Origin: Hymenopellis radicata
Taxonomy: Eukaryota; Basidiomycota; Agaricomycetes; Agaricales; Physalacriaceae
Direction: 5' to 3'
Assembly: GCA_015501595.1 (NCBI GenBank)
Contig: JADNRX010000100.1
Span: forward strand, 91,302 to 155,301
DNA: 64,000 nt
Shown here in pieces: positions 34,756 through 46,338 of the stretch. The notes beneath the pieces are model-generated. The model was not told where the DNA came from. It saw nothing but the letters and a program-made list of their open reading frames with translations, and made no database searches. The first letter of the stretch is position 1, and every line of letters starts with the position of its first letter. The translations under genes and the position numbers were made by a program.

Positions 34756-37658
34756 TTAAGCATCAACAAAAATGAGAATGTTCAAAAAAGACCGAACCAA
34801 CTGAGTCGAGTTTGAATAAGTCTTCATATCGCCCCGACGCTCCAGGGCGACCTTCGCGCGCATGATCTGGAGCAGGAAGCCATAGATATGCGTGAAGATA
34901 TAGATCAGCGGAAATGGTACCGCGTACTCGACAAGGAGGCCTTCTAGTCCTCTAACGGTTCGGCCGACAGATTTATGCTTGCTTCCGCGATACGACAACC
35001 GAACAAGCGACAGTTGAACCCACTCTCCAGCGCCGATGTTCACACTCGCCTCGACGACGTCGGTGAAAGTGGTGTTGAGGAAATGGAAATCGCTCCAATG
35101 CTGTTGACTGTCCATCTGCGATAATCAGCCAACTCCAAAACGACACGAGCCAAACGAGTTCACCTTTGCAAACAGAACATCACAAAAGTGGCTCATCGCA
35201 TCTCCCTTCCTCATCAGATAAAGATCCTGGATGGTGCTCAGATGCCTCCAGAAATCACATTCCCCAACCACGGCTTTCGACAGCGCCAAGCCCGTGCTCT
35301 GGCAGTACGGCGCGAGCTCATCATGGATGAGACTTGATAGCGTATCGATAGACACCGAAAACAACCCACTCGCTTCATCCTGATCTGCACCGCCAGCCAC
35401 CAACTCTGCCAGCGAGCGCCACTGCCATTCAATGCCGCTCACCCCAACACCCAGAGCCTTCAGCAAGCCCACCGCCTTGCCAGACGCCAGCACAGGCTCA
35501 GCCACAGGCCGAAAGAACGTCGGCAATCCCTTGCGGCGGCCATCCTCTTCGTCCTCGTAACGCAGCGTGTACCCTTCCGTCCAGTAATCCGGATCCAGCA
35601 GCCCCACTCCAAACGCACCGGAACCCAAGCCGTTGCTCTCAATGAAAAACTCGTCGTCTAGGTCATTGATATCCCCAATGCCCATGCCGTCTTTCAACCA
35701 TTGACCCACCATGCTCCAAAGCGGCTCAGAGCTTCGGATGAAGACTCTCATTACGACACCTGCAGTGATACGCTCGCCGCTCCAGGTTCTCCTGTATCAC
35801 AGCGAAGAGCCGATCCAACAAAGCAGCCGTAGTCGTCGACGGCGATGCCCTCGGTGAATGGTCTTGCCCAAAGACACTTCGCACGACGCTTAATAACACA
35901 GAAAAGGCACCTTCGAACTTGTCGCGTGTCTGGACCTCCAGCGACAACAAACTCACGACGAGGCTTGCCCCGGCAATGCCCCATTAGTAGCCAAAACAAT
36001 CTGTTCCTCCTTTTCGCACACCAGGTATCTAAAAGACGTAGCTCAGCGTCCACTGCATCGGCGAACGCCTCCAATGTTCGCGTCTTCGACGGTGTGCTGA
36101 AAACTCGTGTGACAAAGTTACGCAGGTGCTTTAGGCAGGTACATCGCTCGCCGAGGGACGCCAGGATGGAAGCCTGGATGCGAGGGAGAGATGCAGTAAT
36201 CTCGGTGTTGCCTTGTACGCGTCATTAAAGCATTACGTTGCTGCGACCTTGTAAAGCTATCAGTACTTCCCGCACAGCGTCATGTTCGTAGATGTATTTC
36301 TAGGACTTTGGATTAGAGACACGGAATACGCGAGTGCAAGCAGGCTTACGTCGGCTAGGTGCACAAATTCAGTTGGGACAGCTCGATTGCGCCCCATCAC
36401 GTTCTGTAATGTTGGTCCTAACCAAGTTGTTAGGACGTCAAGACGTCAATAACTGCTCCGTACCTAATGTACTAGCATTACCAATATCAAATCGTGCTCA
36501 TACCCTGCACAGGCATCCTCCAGTCACTGCGCCAATACTGTCTGGCCTGAAGGTCCTCGACCTCTTTTCGATGAAGCACAGATAACCGTATGTCTGGAAG
36601 TGACGGTGTGAAAGCCGGCGAAGACGTCGGGGAAGGTGATCTTGGTGGTGTGGGCGACGAGCGCTCGATATCGATGTCGTCCGAGTGAAGAGACCAAAGA
36701 GAGGACGCGTCACTGTCTGAGTCTGGTTCTCGCTGATTCTTGATGCTCCCTGGTGGCATCCCGTATACGCCTTCCCAATGTTCTCCTTCGAATGGGTCGT
36801 CTTCGAGGATCTTCTTCCATGTCAGAACCTCTACGGCAGGAGGAGGAGCGTTGAGATTGAAGAGATATGATGACGCATAGGTTGAGGTGCTAGACTCGGG
36901 CGCGTTTGCTAAACAAAACTACTTTGTAGATCAGGCAAGTGAATCTGAGTAGTATGCCGACTTACGAGCAACTGCAGATGGGATGGTAAAGCCTATCGCA
37001 AGTCAGACGTCGTCGCGAACGACAATGCTTGATGTACCTTTATTTCCTGATCAAGGTCGTGTTCCTTTTCAAAGTTCTCTTTCAGACGTTTGTAAGACGT
37101 TTCAAGTGCGTCTGCAAGGGCGTCGTGGGACTGTATTCGAGCCTTTTGCACATGTCTAGTCGAGTAATCAATGAATCTAGCTCGACGTTGACGCGTAGTG
37201 AGGCGCACCCACGCATCGTTCTGTCCTGCGGCCTGCTCAATAGTGACCCCAACCTTGTTGAGCATTGTGCCCTCAAGACTGAGGCTTCGGGTCGCGTAGT
37301 CGATGCTGGAGTGGTATTCCGTCTCGTCTTCATCGCCTTGGAGGTTGCGAACCAGTTGTTCGCACAGTGACACAATTTTCAGATGATTGGCCCGCAATTG
37401 ACGCGACTGAGGGCGTGCGGTAAGGCGGGATATTGGGCGCATGGAGGCACTCGACACCGGGCGTATGCCTTGGCTCGTTGAAGGTCGTATTCCTTGACTC
37501 GAAGATGGTCGTATGGTACCGCTATACGGATGGTGTATTGACTGGCTGGAAGACGGCCGTACCGTTTGGTTCGGAGTCGCGCGCGGCGTGACACTCGAGA
37601 CCGGCCGCCTGGACGCAGCAGATGCCGGTCGTGGTCTGTCCGCACTCATTGGCCTCAT
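34756..37658 (-). pseudogene. Gamma-tubulin complex component fragment, unit D copy
   Basis: Exon 1 (37658-37038, 621 nt) is fully open here because it lacks 2 nt relative to A and E near 37227. Exon 3 (36918-36464, 455 nt) is out of frame, with losses near 36455 and 36493. Exon 5 (36299-35164, 1136 nt) is broken at several points, including 35780, 35962 and 36016 and a larger loss near 36226. Exon 6 is intact up to the shared truncation point. Confidence 0.83.
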
Positions 37659-37926
37659 CGGTGGTGGCTGCTCTTCGTGGTTGTGATCAAAGATCGGTGG
37701 TCACACTCTGTCACCGACCACCACCATGGCATCCGATTTCAGCACTTGCCACTATTGTCAGAGGCTTTGTCCCTCTTCGACCGCTCGTTGAACTTGGGAT
37801 TAGAGAGTTACAGCTCGGATGTCGGAAGGCTAACGTTGACTTGATCAGGCCAAGCTGCAGGCAAGCCTTCTCTCTCTGCTTCTTGCTAAACACCGTGTCT
37901 CTCTACATAGGAGGCATCATCAAATC

Positions 37927-38146
37927 ATGGACTTCCTGTTCGCTGGTTGTAGGAGAGCTGCTTCGTCTAGGCAAGTTTCTGTGTTGGTGTCTCCATATCC
38001 CCCGAGAGGTGCGTGATATTGTCTTTCGCGCCTTTGCCAGAATTGACCATTCACCAGACCGGTTTCTAATGCCACTGCGAGACAAGGCCATGCTCCCGGC
38101 AACCTTCGACCTGCTTAAACCGGCAGCATCCAACCAAACTACTTAG
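37927..38146 (+). CDS. Small spliced reading frame of 56 codons, unit D
   Basis: Exon 1 is 37927-38008, the intron 38009-38057, and exon 2 is 38058-38146. One base is missing in GCGAGACAAGG relative to A and B. This changes the C-terminus to ATFDLLKPAASNQTT and moves the stop downstream to 38146, so the frame shifts but stays open. Confidence 0.33.
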
Positions 38147-38164
38147 CACGTAGTCACGTCTTTC

Positions 38165-41100
38165 TCATCGAGTAATGTAGGCGCCAGTAGCGAGAAACTC
38201 GCAGTTCCGACAGAAATAATATCCAAGCAGTTCGACTGCGATGACCTCTACCTATTGCCAACGAACGCTAAGTTTGGAGCAAGCCGTCTCCTCGTCCTCA
38301 ACCCTTACCTCTCGGCGAGTCAATTGAAACTTTCCTCGCTCTCAATTTCAAGTCACGCAGGGGAACTGAGCGGATACTGTTCCTGTGAACGAATCATTAG
38401 TAGAGTTTAGGCTGGGGAAAGTCGACGCACCATTCGCAAAGGTAACGAAGCTGCGAAACGGTACTCTACTGTAGTAAATGTAACAAGCTAGTCGAAATGG
38501 TCTAACTACTCGAAGCTGCAGCAAGAGGTTAGGAAAGCTGTTACAACTAGGAGTAAAGAAGGCTTACCCGACCATGGAATGCGTGATATCGCGAACACAG
38601 CACGGCGACGAGGTAGACGCCGCGTTGCGTACATCTGCCAGGAAACAACAAGTGTCAAGATCAGAGTAAACCTGCATAATGGCAACCAAGACTCACCGAT
38701 ATCATTCTAGCATCCGAACAGTTCGCACAACAGTAGCGAGAACACATACAAGGACAACCTGTCGCACGTAGATGAAACAAATTTCACATCCCCGTCGCAG
38801 AGCCAGGAAGTCGCGAACGTTAACCGATTAGCGAATGCCTGGTGCGGAGCCAAGCGTCCCACGTTCACGTCGACCACATTGAAAAGTCCAGTATTTGACT
38901 GGCCGCCGAGTCGAGGTATTACTATTAGTAAAAGCTGACCGTAACGTCAGTATTGAATGTGATATCATATCAAATGACACTTACAATTGAACAAGAGGGC
39001 GGGACGCGACATCCTTCCTGTAAATACGTGAGTAAAAGCGTAGTAAGTATAGTGGATGGACAGCTCACCGATGAAATCGAAAGTAAAGGTCAGCCCCCAA
39101 TAGACAAGGTGACGGTATAAACCACACTCTCAAGGCCATAAGTTTCCCCCGCCGTCTCGTGGATCACTGGCAGCCGGCGCGAAGCCAAACTGTTGTTCAC
39201 CGGCACGGAGCCAAATGATTCCGTTGACGTTGCGAGCAGGTCGGTGAACACCATCCTGCAGAAACACAAAGTGGTGAGTAGTCGTACAACAAGAAAAGGA
39301 AAGCCTTACCGACGTGAACAGGGCAGCGGTAAGGTACACTAATACCAGTCGATAAGGAGAGTGTTACGAAGAGGGCTATGCAACTTACCTTGGTGTTTAC
39401 ATTACTGAGCGGCCCAAGAACACAAGATATCAGGCCATCCACGGCGTCCCGAACAAAGGTGTTACAAAGTTCTAGGCTCTAGAGCAGTAAGTCAAATGAA
39501 AGAACGGCAGGGCGAGTCTAACATACCTCTTCTTGGTGTTGTCTAGACTAAGACTATATACTGTAAGAGTTAGACTTCGGCGGCGACGAAGACTGTAACA
39601 AGACAAGCGTACCAGGTACGCAAACAGTTCCTAGTTGAACGGGAGATCATGGAGTCGCGTCTTGTCTGACGATTTATCCAGAGGCGGGCGGAACCGAGGC
39701 CAGTCGGACTGTGATGGGAATGAGTTCAAGAGTCGTAGAAGAGGAAATCAGCGACTCACCGTGCTAGCCGAGGCGGCGAGCTTCAGTCCAGAGTCGATAG
39801 TCGTGTCGATGGACTGGAAAGCCACGGTAAGTCAAGCATTACAACGAAGACATAAGAGAGCTTCTGTGGTTCTTTGAGGAGGTCGACAAACATTCCACGG
39901 GTGATGCCAGTCGGCGAAGGCTGCACGGTCAACGTCTGGGAAAGCATCTTCGACGTGTGCAGTCGACTAAACCCGCGGGACAGCGTCGGCAGGTTTGTCC
40001 GTGAGAGCTGCAGATTTATTCCCGAAATGGAACCCCTTCAACGGCGGGTTAGGCCTACGACTTTCGGGAGTTCAGAACCAATGACAAGAGGGACAACAAA
40101 AGACGTACCAATGGTGAAGGCCTGACGACAAGTGGGTCTACGACGAGGTAACCGTTGATACCACAGTAAGGAATAAAAAACGCACCAGAGAACGATGCTC
40201 GAGCCGTATTGGCATTCTACACCCCCCACCCCCGTTCGACGCGACAATTTCAACGACGCGGCGGAATCCTGCACGAAAAGCCCTTTCAGTAAGACGGTCA
40301 ACAACAATCAAATGAACAAACGAACCAGTCTCCCGAATAGCAATGAGAGCGGGCGTCGCGAGCGGCGACGAAATAAAGGAAGCCTGTTGAAATGTTAGCC
40401 AGCTCAGCGACGTGTACAGGTCAAAGACGACGAACCAGAGCGGTGAGAAACGGGCTCGAGGGCGGGGCGCTGTAGGCAAGATCGAGTCAACAAGAGTGGT
40501 ATGATGGTGGTAGGAAGAAACCCACCTGTCACGTCAACGTGACCTTTTTGAACGCGTCGGGGTGGCGATGGAGAGCGCGTCGGCAGCGACGTCGAGAGCA
40601 ATGCTGGCAATGAGGAAACAGTGATATAAGACATGGGCATGAACGAGGGAGAAGGCAGGTCGAAAGTGGGAAGAAAGGAAGGAAGTAGGTGATGATAGAC
40701 TTTGGAGGGATTCCATGGCCTTATATATCGTTTCCCAGTAGTCCAGGCTCCGCAAGACGTAAATAGATTCGGAGAATCAAGACCCTGATGCGCGAATACC
40801 CGCTGAGCCGAGAACTTTGAAAGTTCCAGCCAATTATCGTGCCGCCACCCGGACTCATTTCCGTTCCTACGCGAACTGAGCGCCCTGACAACATAATAGC
40901 AACAGAAATAGCTCACAAATAAACATCGAATGTTGAGTCTATGAAGGAACGCAGACCCGTTGTACGTAGGTAAATAGAACCAGTTGGACTCACCTCCTCC
41001 AGAATGCACTGATTCTGTATTCCTTTCGTTCGCGCCAAGTCTCCGCTGTACAAAATGCCGCAATCGTTTCAAGGAGAGGACCCTGATCGTCTGATGTGAA

Positions 41101-42040
41101 TCATCTAGAATAAACAGACGGGGAACTGAAAAAGTTACAGATTGGTATTTCGTGGCGGCGGACATTCGCACCGCTTCGCGTTGCGTTCTGGGCACGGAAA
41201 GTAGTCGCGTTTACGTTCTAATAAATATAATAGGGTCAGATTGAAATTGAAGCGAATGACAACGGAAAAGGCACGAACCTTCTGAGACCAGATTGAATTC
41301 AGGATTATTGTCGTGTGATTGTCAATTACGGCCAATATGACACCGCCAGTACGTCTAGACAAGGTATATACAGGTACCAGAGTCGCCAGATTAGGCCGGA
41401 TTTGCGGGAAACCGAATTGGCCAAAAGTGTCGGAGGGATGGAGGAGGAGAACGACCACTTGCGTCATTTCCCCGCATTCGAAAGTCAAGAGATAAGATAG
41501 GAAAGACCCAGACGCGTCATAGGGTCCAGGAAATCCTCGTGCTATCGATGCTCAGGGTCCAAGACGCCTCGCTGAGCGTTGACGCGAAAAGCGGGCGTAA
41601 AAGCGCGTCCAGTCGTCCAAGCACCGTCGGAATTAGGATTACGTAAGCCCCAGAACAATCTCAAGTAAATTCAAGTATCCCAGAGCCCAGAGATAATGGA
41701 AATGCACGGGGTCGAGCGAGTGTAACCGCCCAAGATCGTCGTGGTTCGAGTTCAAGTTTACCCGATCACCTGGGGTGACCTGGCTCGATCTATGACTTCC
41801 AACACGACATTTCCCCGTCAATTCCGAGACGATAGGACGCCTAGAACAGGTACCCAGCTTGGTATACCCGCTGGGTGAGCGGAGTGAATATTCCACGTAG
41901 GACACGCGATATCCTCCTGGCGACAAGACGCACATCATCTTCAGGGTGCCGGATATCGATCGCACTAGTTTCTGGGCTCCCCTGGAAGGAAGTTTTAGAG
42001 AAGCACACATTTGGTATTTTGCTCACATTCACTTCGTGTT
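38165..42040 (-). pseudogene. Gene X, unit D copy (clearest 3' end)
   Basis: The last three coding exons join in phase: 38450-38431 (LRYLCEW), intron 38430-38383 (48 nt, GTGCGT, TACTAAT branch, TTCACAG), exon 38382-38309 (starting NSIRSVPLRDLKL), intron 38308-38248 (61 nt), exon 38247-38165 (ending CEFLATGAYITR-stop). Together they give a 58-residue C-terminus with two Cys in a CRNC arrangement. Preceding exons are 9-67 nt. Single-base losses scattered over 39-42 kb (for example 39055, 40082, 41213) disturb many upstream exons. I recognise no domain. Confidence 0.48.
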
Positions 42041-42515
42041 AATGTTGACATGTGGTCTATCGGTAAGTAGGTGAATTTCTCCGACTCTAGGTGTTTCCCA
42101 TGTTTTAGTGGGATACTCTACTGTACTTTCTACAGTAGTTTAGGCATCTCTACTGTCTTTAACGAGTGTTTATTTTATGATGTACATTTTGTAATAAAGT
42201 CTAAGTAACACTTTTGAAGTGAATGGGGTCACTTTTCTTACTTTCGCGCAATAAAGAATGGGTACAAATAGAGTTCATTTCTCGCGTAGATATACAAGTA
42301 GATTTCTCTAACGGCGTAAAATCTACGTAGTCTTACTGGTTACAACGACCGCTACGCCGCGCTCTCGCTCCTAAGCCCGCCAATACGCCACATCAGAAGT
42401 GCTCCAGATCACCAAATAGCAGGGCGGCAAGACGGCGACGCAGTCGCCCTCGCTACGAAATACCAAGACGTAAGTCCGGGAAGTGATCGAAGCAAAGTGA
42501 AAGGTACGAACCTTC
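42041..42515. other. AT-richer spacer, unit D
   Basis: Same layout with a handful of substitutions. No gene is seen. Confidence 0.45.
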
Positions 42516-43926
42516 CTATTCCAATATTACTATTGAAGAGGTCGGATCCTGACCTTCGCGTACGGTAAAACTAGCGGCCGAGGCGCCCGTATGGTCGTCG
42601 TCCTCACTGTCTCCAAGCCAATCATGGACGGCGAAGTCGTGACAGCCGTTGTTTCTCGTGTGGCGCAATTTCTCGTCCACAGTGTTGTATCCGCAATGAG
42701 GCAGCCGCGGTGCGTCACTGCTGCCGTTATACTGAACCAATCACGAGCCGTCAGCCTAAGAGTTTTAACAAGTAAAGGCACATACCCGAAATGAGGTCCC
42801 CGTCAAAGTTCCAAATGCGGCGAGAAAAGCCGAACGTGAAGAGATCCAGATCTCCATCAACGGCGCAGTTTATCCGAGAGTGAGTCAACTGGCGGCGGTA
42901 AGTCCATGCGAGTAGGAAATCCAGCCAATAAGAGAATAGCCATGGGAAAAGAATGCGAAGTGAGGCACTTCGCCCTGCAGGAGTCCAGAATGAGAAGAGG
43001 ACCGCGTCGCATTGAGGTATCGGATTTGAAGCGCGCGCGAAGGAGTCCAGTGTCAGGCGGACATCATGGAGGCCGCGAAGCGGCTGAATTGATTCCTGGT
43101 GCGGTGTCAGGCTCAAAAACGAGTCAATTCAAAGCCAAGACATACCGAATTTGATGGCAAGACGGCGCTGAATCTGGTGGAAATTCATGTCAGAAATACG
43201 CTTCGAAATGAAGCCGGAATTCTCACTTTTTCCTAGAAAAAAAGCCCGGCCGGCGAGGCCACCCCACGCCGTAGACGTTCAACAGCCTGTATTCAACAAG
43301 TCGAAGTCTTGAGGTAGGGAGGTACGGGGTGTGGCGGCATCTCAAGGAGGCGGCGCAGCCGCCTCTTCGTCCACGCGTGAAAGAACGTTCATTGCAAACG
43401 AGATCTCATCAGATCTACGTCCGAAATCAAGTCGGTTTGATCTACAAAGGGTCAGAAATAGTGACGAAAGTGACGGAGAATGGTACCTTTTTCTTTGAAA
43501 AAAAAAGCCGGTCCGGCGAGGACAGCAGACGCCGCCCGAATTGCAGGACTCGGTCTCTCCAGTTCCAGAAGCTTCAAGCCGGTACCATCAGCGTGGAGGT
43601 ATGCGTATCGGGGAGGCGGCGCAGCCGCCGCCTCCATCGTCGTCGTCAAAGAGCTAACTAGCTTCAATATTCGATAAAACTTGAAGCTGTCACATTCACC
43701 GGAGGAGGACCAGCGGAATTTCCCTAAGAATAGTACGTCAAAAAATAACTTTACAGCGAATTTCAAAACACACCTTTTTCACTGACCCCCAAGCCTCTGC
43801 GGCGAGCAGATCCACGCTGCTCAAAGTCCACTTCTCCGTAATTCGACCAAGTCGCGATTCGAAGAGCTCGCAGAAGTCGATAACCGGGGCGAGTATGTAT
43901 TTGTGAGCAGAGATGACGCGTCGTTC
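42516..43926 (-). pseudogene. Gene Y, unit D copy, lacking the hairpin cassette
   Basis: The 3' exon is open (42740-42516). It reads GSSDAPRLPHCGYNTVDEKL where other units read GSSDQRLFAAAPALRASHCC before GYNT, so the loss of a hairpin-forming segment is in frame. An extra A near 43119 and changed runs near 43490 affect upstream parts. The upstream exon starts at 43926. Confidence 0.5.
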
Positions 43927-45098
43927 CTAACTGGAGTCAGTTTTCAACATAAGAAGGTGATGGTTCAAGACGAACCTTGGCCATCACGTGTGATCGGCGT
44001 GCTCTGTCCTTCCGTTCCGACCATCATGTCGCGGACGTCTCCAGTGTCCCCACGACTGAATCGACCCTCGGGGACCGGGGCATTTACGAATTGGCCTTCG
44101 TCGTCATTGCTGGTTGCATTGTGCTTCGCGTCTTATCCGAACGTCTTCTGTCTGCTCTGTCGGACCGACTGAGCCTTCTTGCTTCTGAAAGGAAAGTTGA
44201 CGCACCTCGCTGCCGCCGAATACTATCTCTTCGACTATTCTCCTCGACATGCTATTTCCTCCTGCGAATTCTGACCCGGTCTGAACGATTGACTGCTCTG
44301 TGCGTCGGCGCGACTATCCAAAATCTGAGTCCGGATCTGGATGAATTGGGCGACTGTCTTTTCTGTTTGTGTGCCATATGAGTCTTCAGTTTGTCACTGT
44401 ATTACGAAGACTGTATGAATCGTCAGCCGGCGAAGTGGGATATAAGGCGACGACTCACTTGCTGACATTCCCAAAAATCGAAACCCGGATCTGGACGAAT
44501 TGAGGGACCATCTCTACGTCGCGCGAGCCTTCAACACTCCCGTCAATACCCCTGGAACACCAAAGACTGTATGGAATTTCAGAGGGCGAACCGACTCAAG
44601 GCGACTCCAACTGACTTACCGACTCTCGCTGAACACTCCCAAAATCTAAACCCCGAATCTGGACAGATTGAGCGACTTCCATCCGTCTCAGCAACCGTCT
44701 ATGCTCGCCCCGTCACTGTTCCAAGAACGAAGACTTCGGCAACTCTGTGAATCTTCAGCGCCGAAACAACGTCAAGACAAGGTAAGCTTACCATTCTCAT
44801 TGAAACCATTGTAGAAGACTGAAAATACGCCGAGACGACAGAAATGGAGCAGACGAGCGGGACAAGTTGCTGGTGGGAGACATGATGGCGGGAGGGACAT
44901 GACTTGCCGAACACCTGTATTCCTTACCAAACACGGCACATTTTCGCATTCGGGACTCTAGGCCTTGCTTCGTAAGACCCTGTCCGGCACACCAAAAGTT
45001 GCTTTCCTGTCGCAAGTCATGATCAATCTCAGCGTCCGGTGTATTCATGAGATTGTTCTTGATTTTCCGCATCGACCGACACTAAGAACACTATAGCA
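43927..45098. other. Unassigned stretch upstream of gene Y, unit D
   Basis: As unit B, with small indels at 44.0-44.4 kb. From about 44.5 kb it is identical to B and C. Confidence 0.35.
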
Positions 45099-45158
45099 GT
45101 ACCTTGCTATTCCGTGTACAAAGGTAAAAGTACCTCTGTTCCTAGAATAGTAAGGTAC
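45099..45158. other. Long stem-loop, unit D
   Basis: Identical to unit B. Confidence 0.6.
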
Positions 45159-45288
45159 GTGAGGAGGTTCCCTGCATGCTTCGAATATATTGCAATGACG
45201 GAGGAGAGGATTTCATTGACCTTGTAGCATAGTACTGAGAAGGCTTAAGAGGACATCGAGCATATTTATTGAAAGCTACAAGTCCCCG

Positions 45289-45873
45289 CTATCGGATGAT
45301 ACAGCGGAGAAGTGAATCGGACACGAAGAAGTGTGGCGCAACGGTGTGCCAAGTCCGTGTGTACGTCAGTGGTCCGATAGCGAAGTCACGGGAAATCGGT
45401 CTCGAGAGGGTATATAAACCCTCTGGACAACAGCAGAGCCTCAGAGTCTTGTTCTCCTCCCACTGCATTAAACGGCACGGGTCCTGGAAGCCAAGAGCTA
45501 ACCTTCCGTCCACCGGGACGGCCGCGGGGCTCTTGGGGAAAGGGATCCGCATCAGACGTTCCACACTGTGGTACGCCGTCGTCAGACGTTCGCACAAAGC
45601 CCTCACTGAGGCCACCGGTCTAATCAACCGGTGAGAGCCAAGAGGAGCTCCGAGTTTCTCGGGGCACCTTTTCGGCTTATTGGGGCCCGTCAGGCCGGGC
45701 GCTAGCTGGCATTTTTTCTCCAGAAAACGTGGACTTGCGTTCATTTTCAAAAGCTTGCACAGCCACCACCTTCGCATATTGCTAACTTTTCTCGAGTTTT
45801 GTACGGTAAGCTCTTCCAAATGATAACATGTTTCATTCCTCTGATTCCTAGCTGAACACTCCTCGTCGTTCAA
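45289..45873 (-). CDS. Uncharacterised ORF of 194 codons, unit D
   Basis: Identical to the unit B frame. Confidence 0.27.
   Translation of the reverse strand: MNDEECSARNQRNETCYHLEELTVQNSRKVSNMRRWWLCKLLKMNASPRFLEKKCQLAPGLTGPNKPKRCPEKLGAPLGSHRLIRPVASVRALCERLTTAYHSVERLMRIPFPKSPAAVPVDGRLALGFQDPCRLMQWEENKTLRLCCCPEGLYTLSRPISRDFAIGPLTYTRTWHTVAPHFFVSDSLLRCIIR
45405..45717 (+). ncRNA. Candidate TATA-driven structured RNA, unit D
   Basis: Identical to unit B. Confidence 0.3.
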
Positions 45874-46140
45874 GAGTTATTCGACGTCCACGATGCCCGA
45901 GTCAGCACAGCCACAGTGGCGTCGAGTAGCGCGCGCACACAGGCGACGACGTGCGTTAGCCACCACCTTCGCATATTGCTAACTTTTCTTCGATTTTTGT
46001 ACGTTGTCCTACGGTAGGCTCTTTCAAAGGATAACAAGTTTCATTGCTAATTGTACACACGCAGTCGTTCAAGAGATATTCAACGCCCGAGTCAGCACAG
46101 CCACGCTCCCAGGTGCGTCCATCGCGCGCGCACAGAGGAT
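45762..46140. repeat. Pair of direct subrepeats, unit D
   Basis: Identical to unit B; copies begin at 45762 and 45959. Confidence 0.85.
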
Positions 46141-46338
46141 ACTTACCTGACGGACGGCGCGCGGTATAGAGGAGACGCCCCGAGACGCACTCCGCACCCC
46201 CAGAGGCGAGAAGAGCACTCCCACGAAGATCTAGAGGAGACGCACCTGTGACATTGCTCCGACCACTCCTCGCTTGCTGCAAATAGGCAATCTACGGAAA
46301 CCCGCGCACGGCTCCTGCGAAGATGTTAGCATTAACGA

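Larger units (their letters stand above)
34756..46338. repeat. Array unit D (11583 bp)
   Basis: Shortest complete unit. It lacks a ~20 bp hairpin cassette inside gene Y and carries many 1-nt deletions shared with F. Every reading frame that can be compared between 34756-40680 and 58076-64000 is identical. Confidence 0.96.

Noticed and set aside
37990..38050. F-box-like motif IPREVRDIVFRAF on the plus strand
   Set aside because: It spans what looks like an intron (GTGCGT donor), and the frame is not kept in A, B or E.
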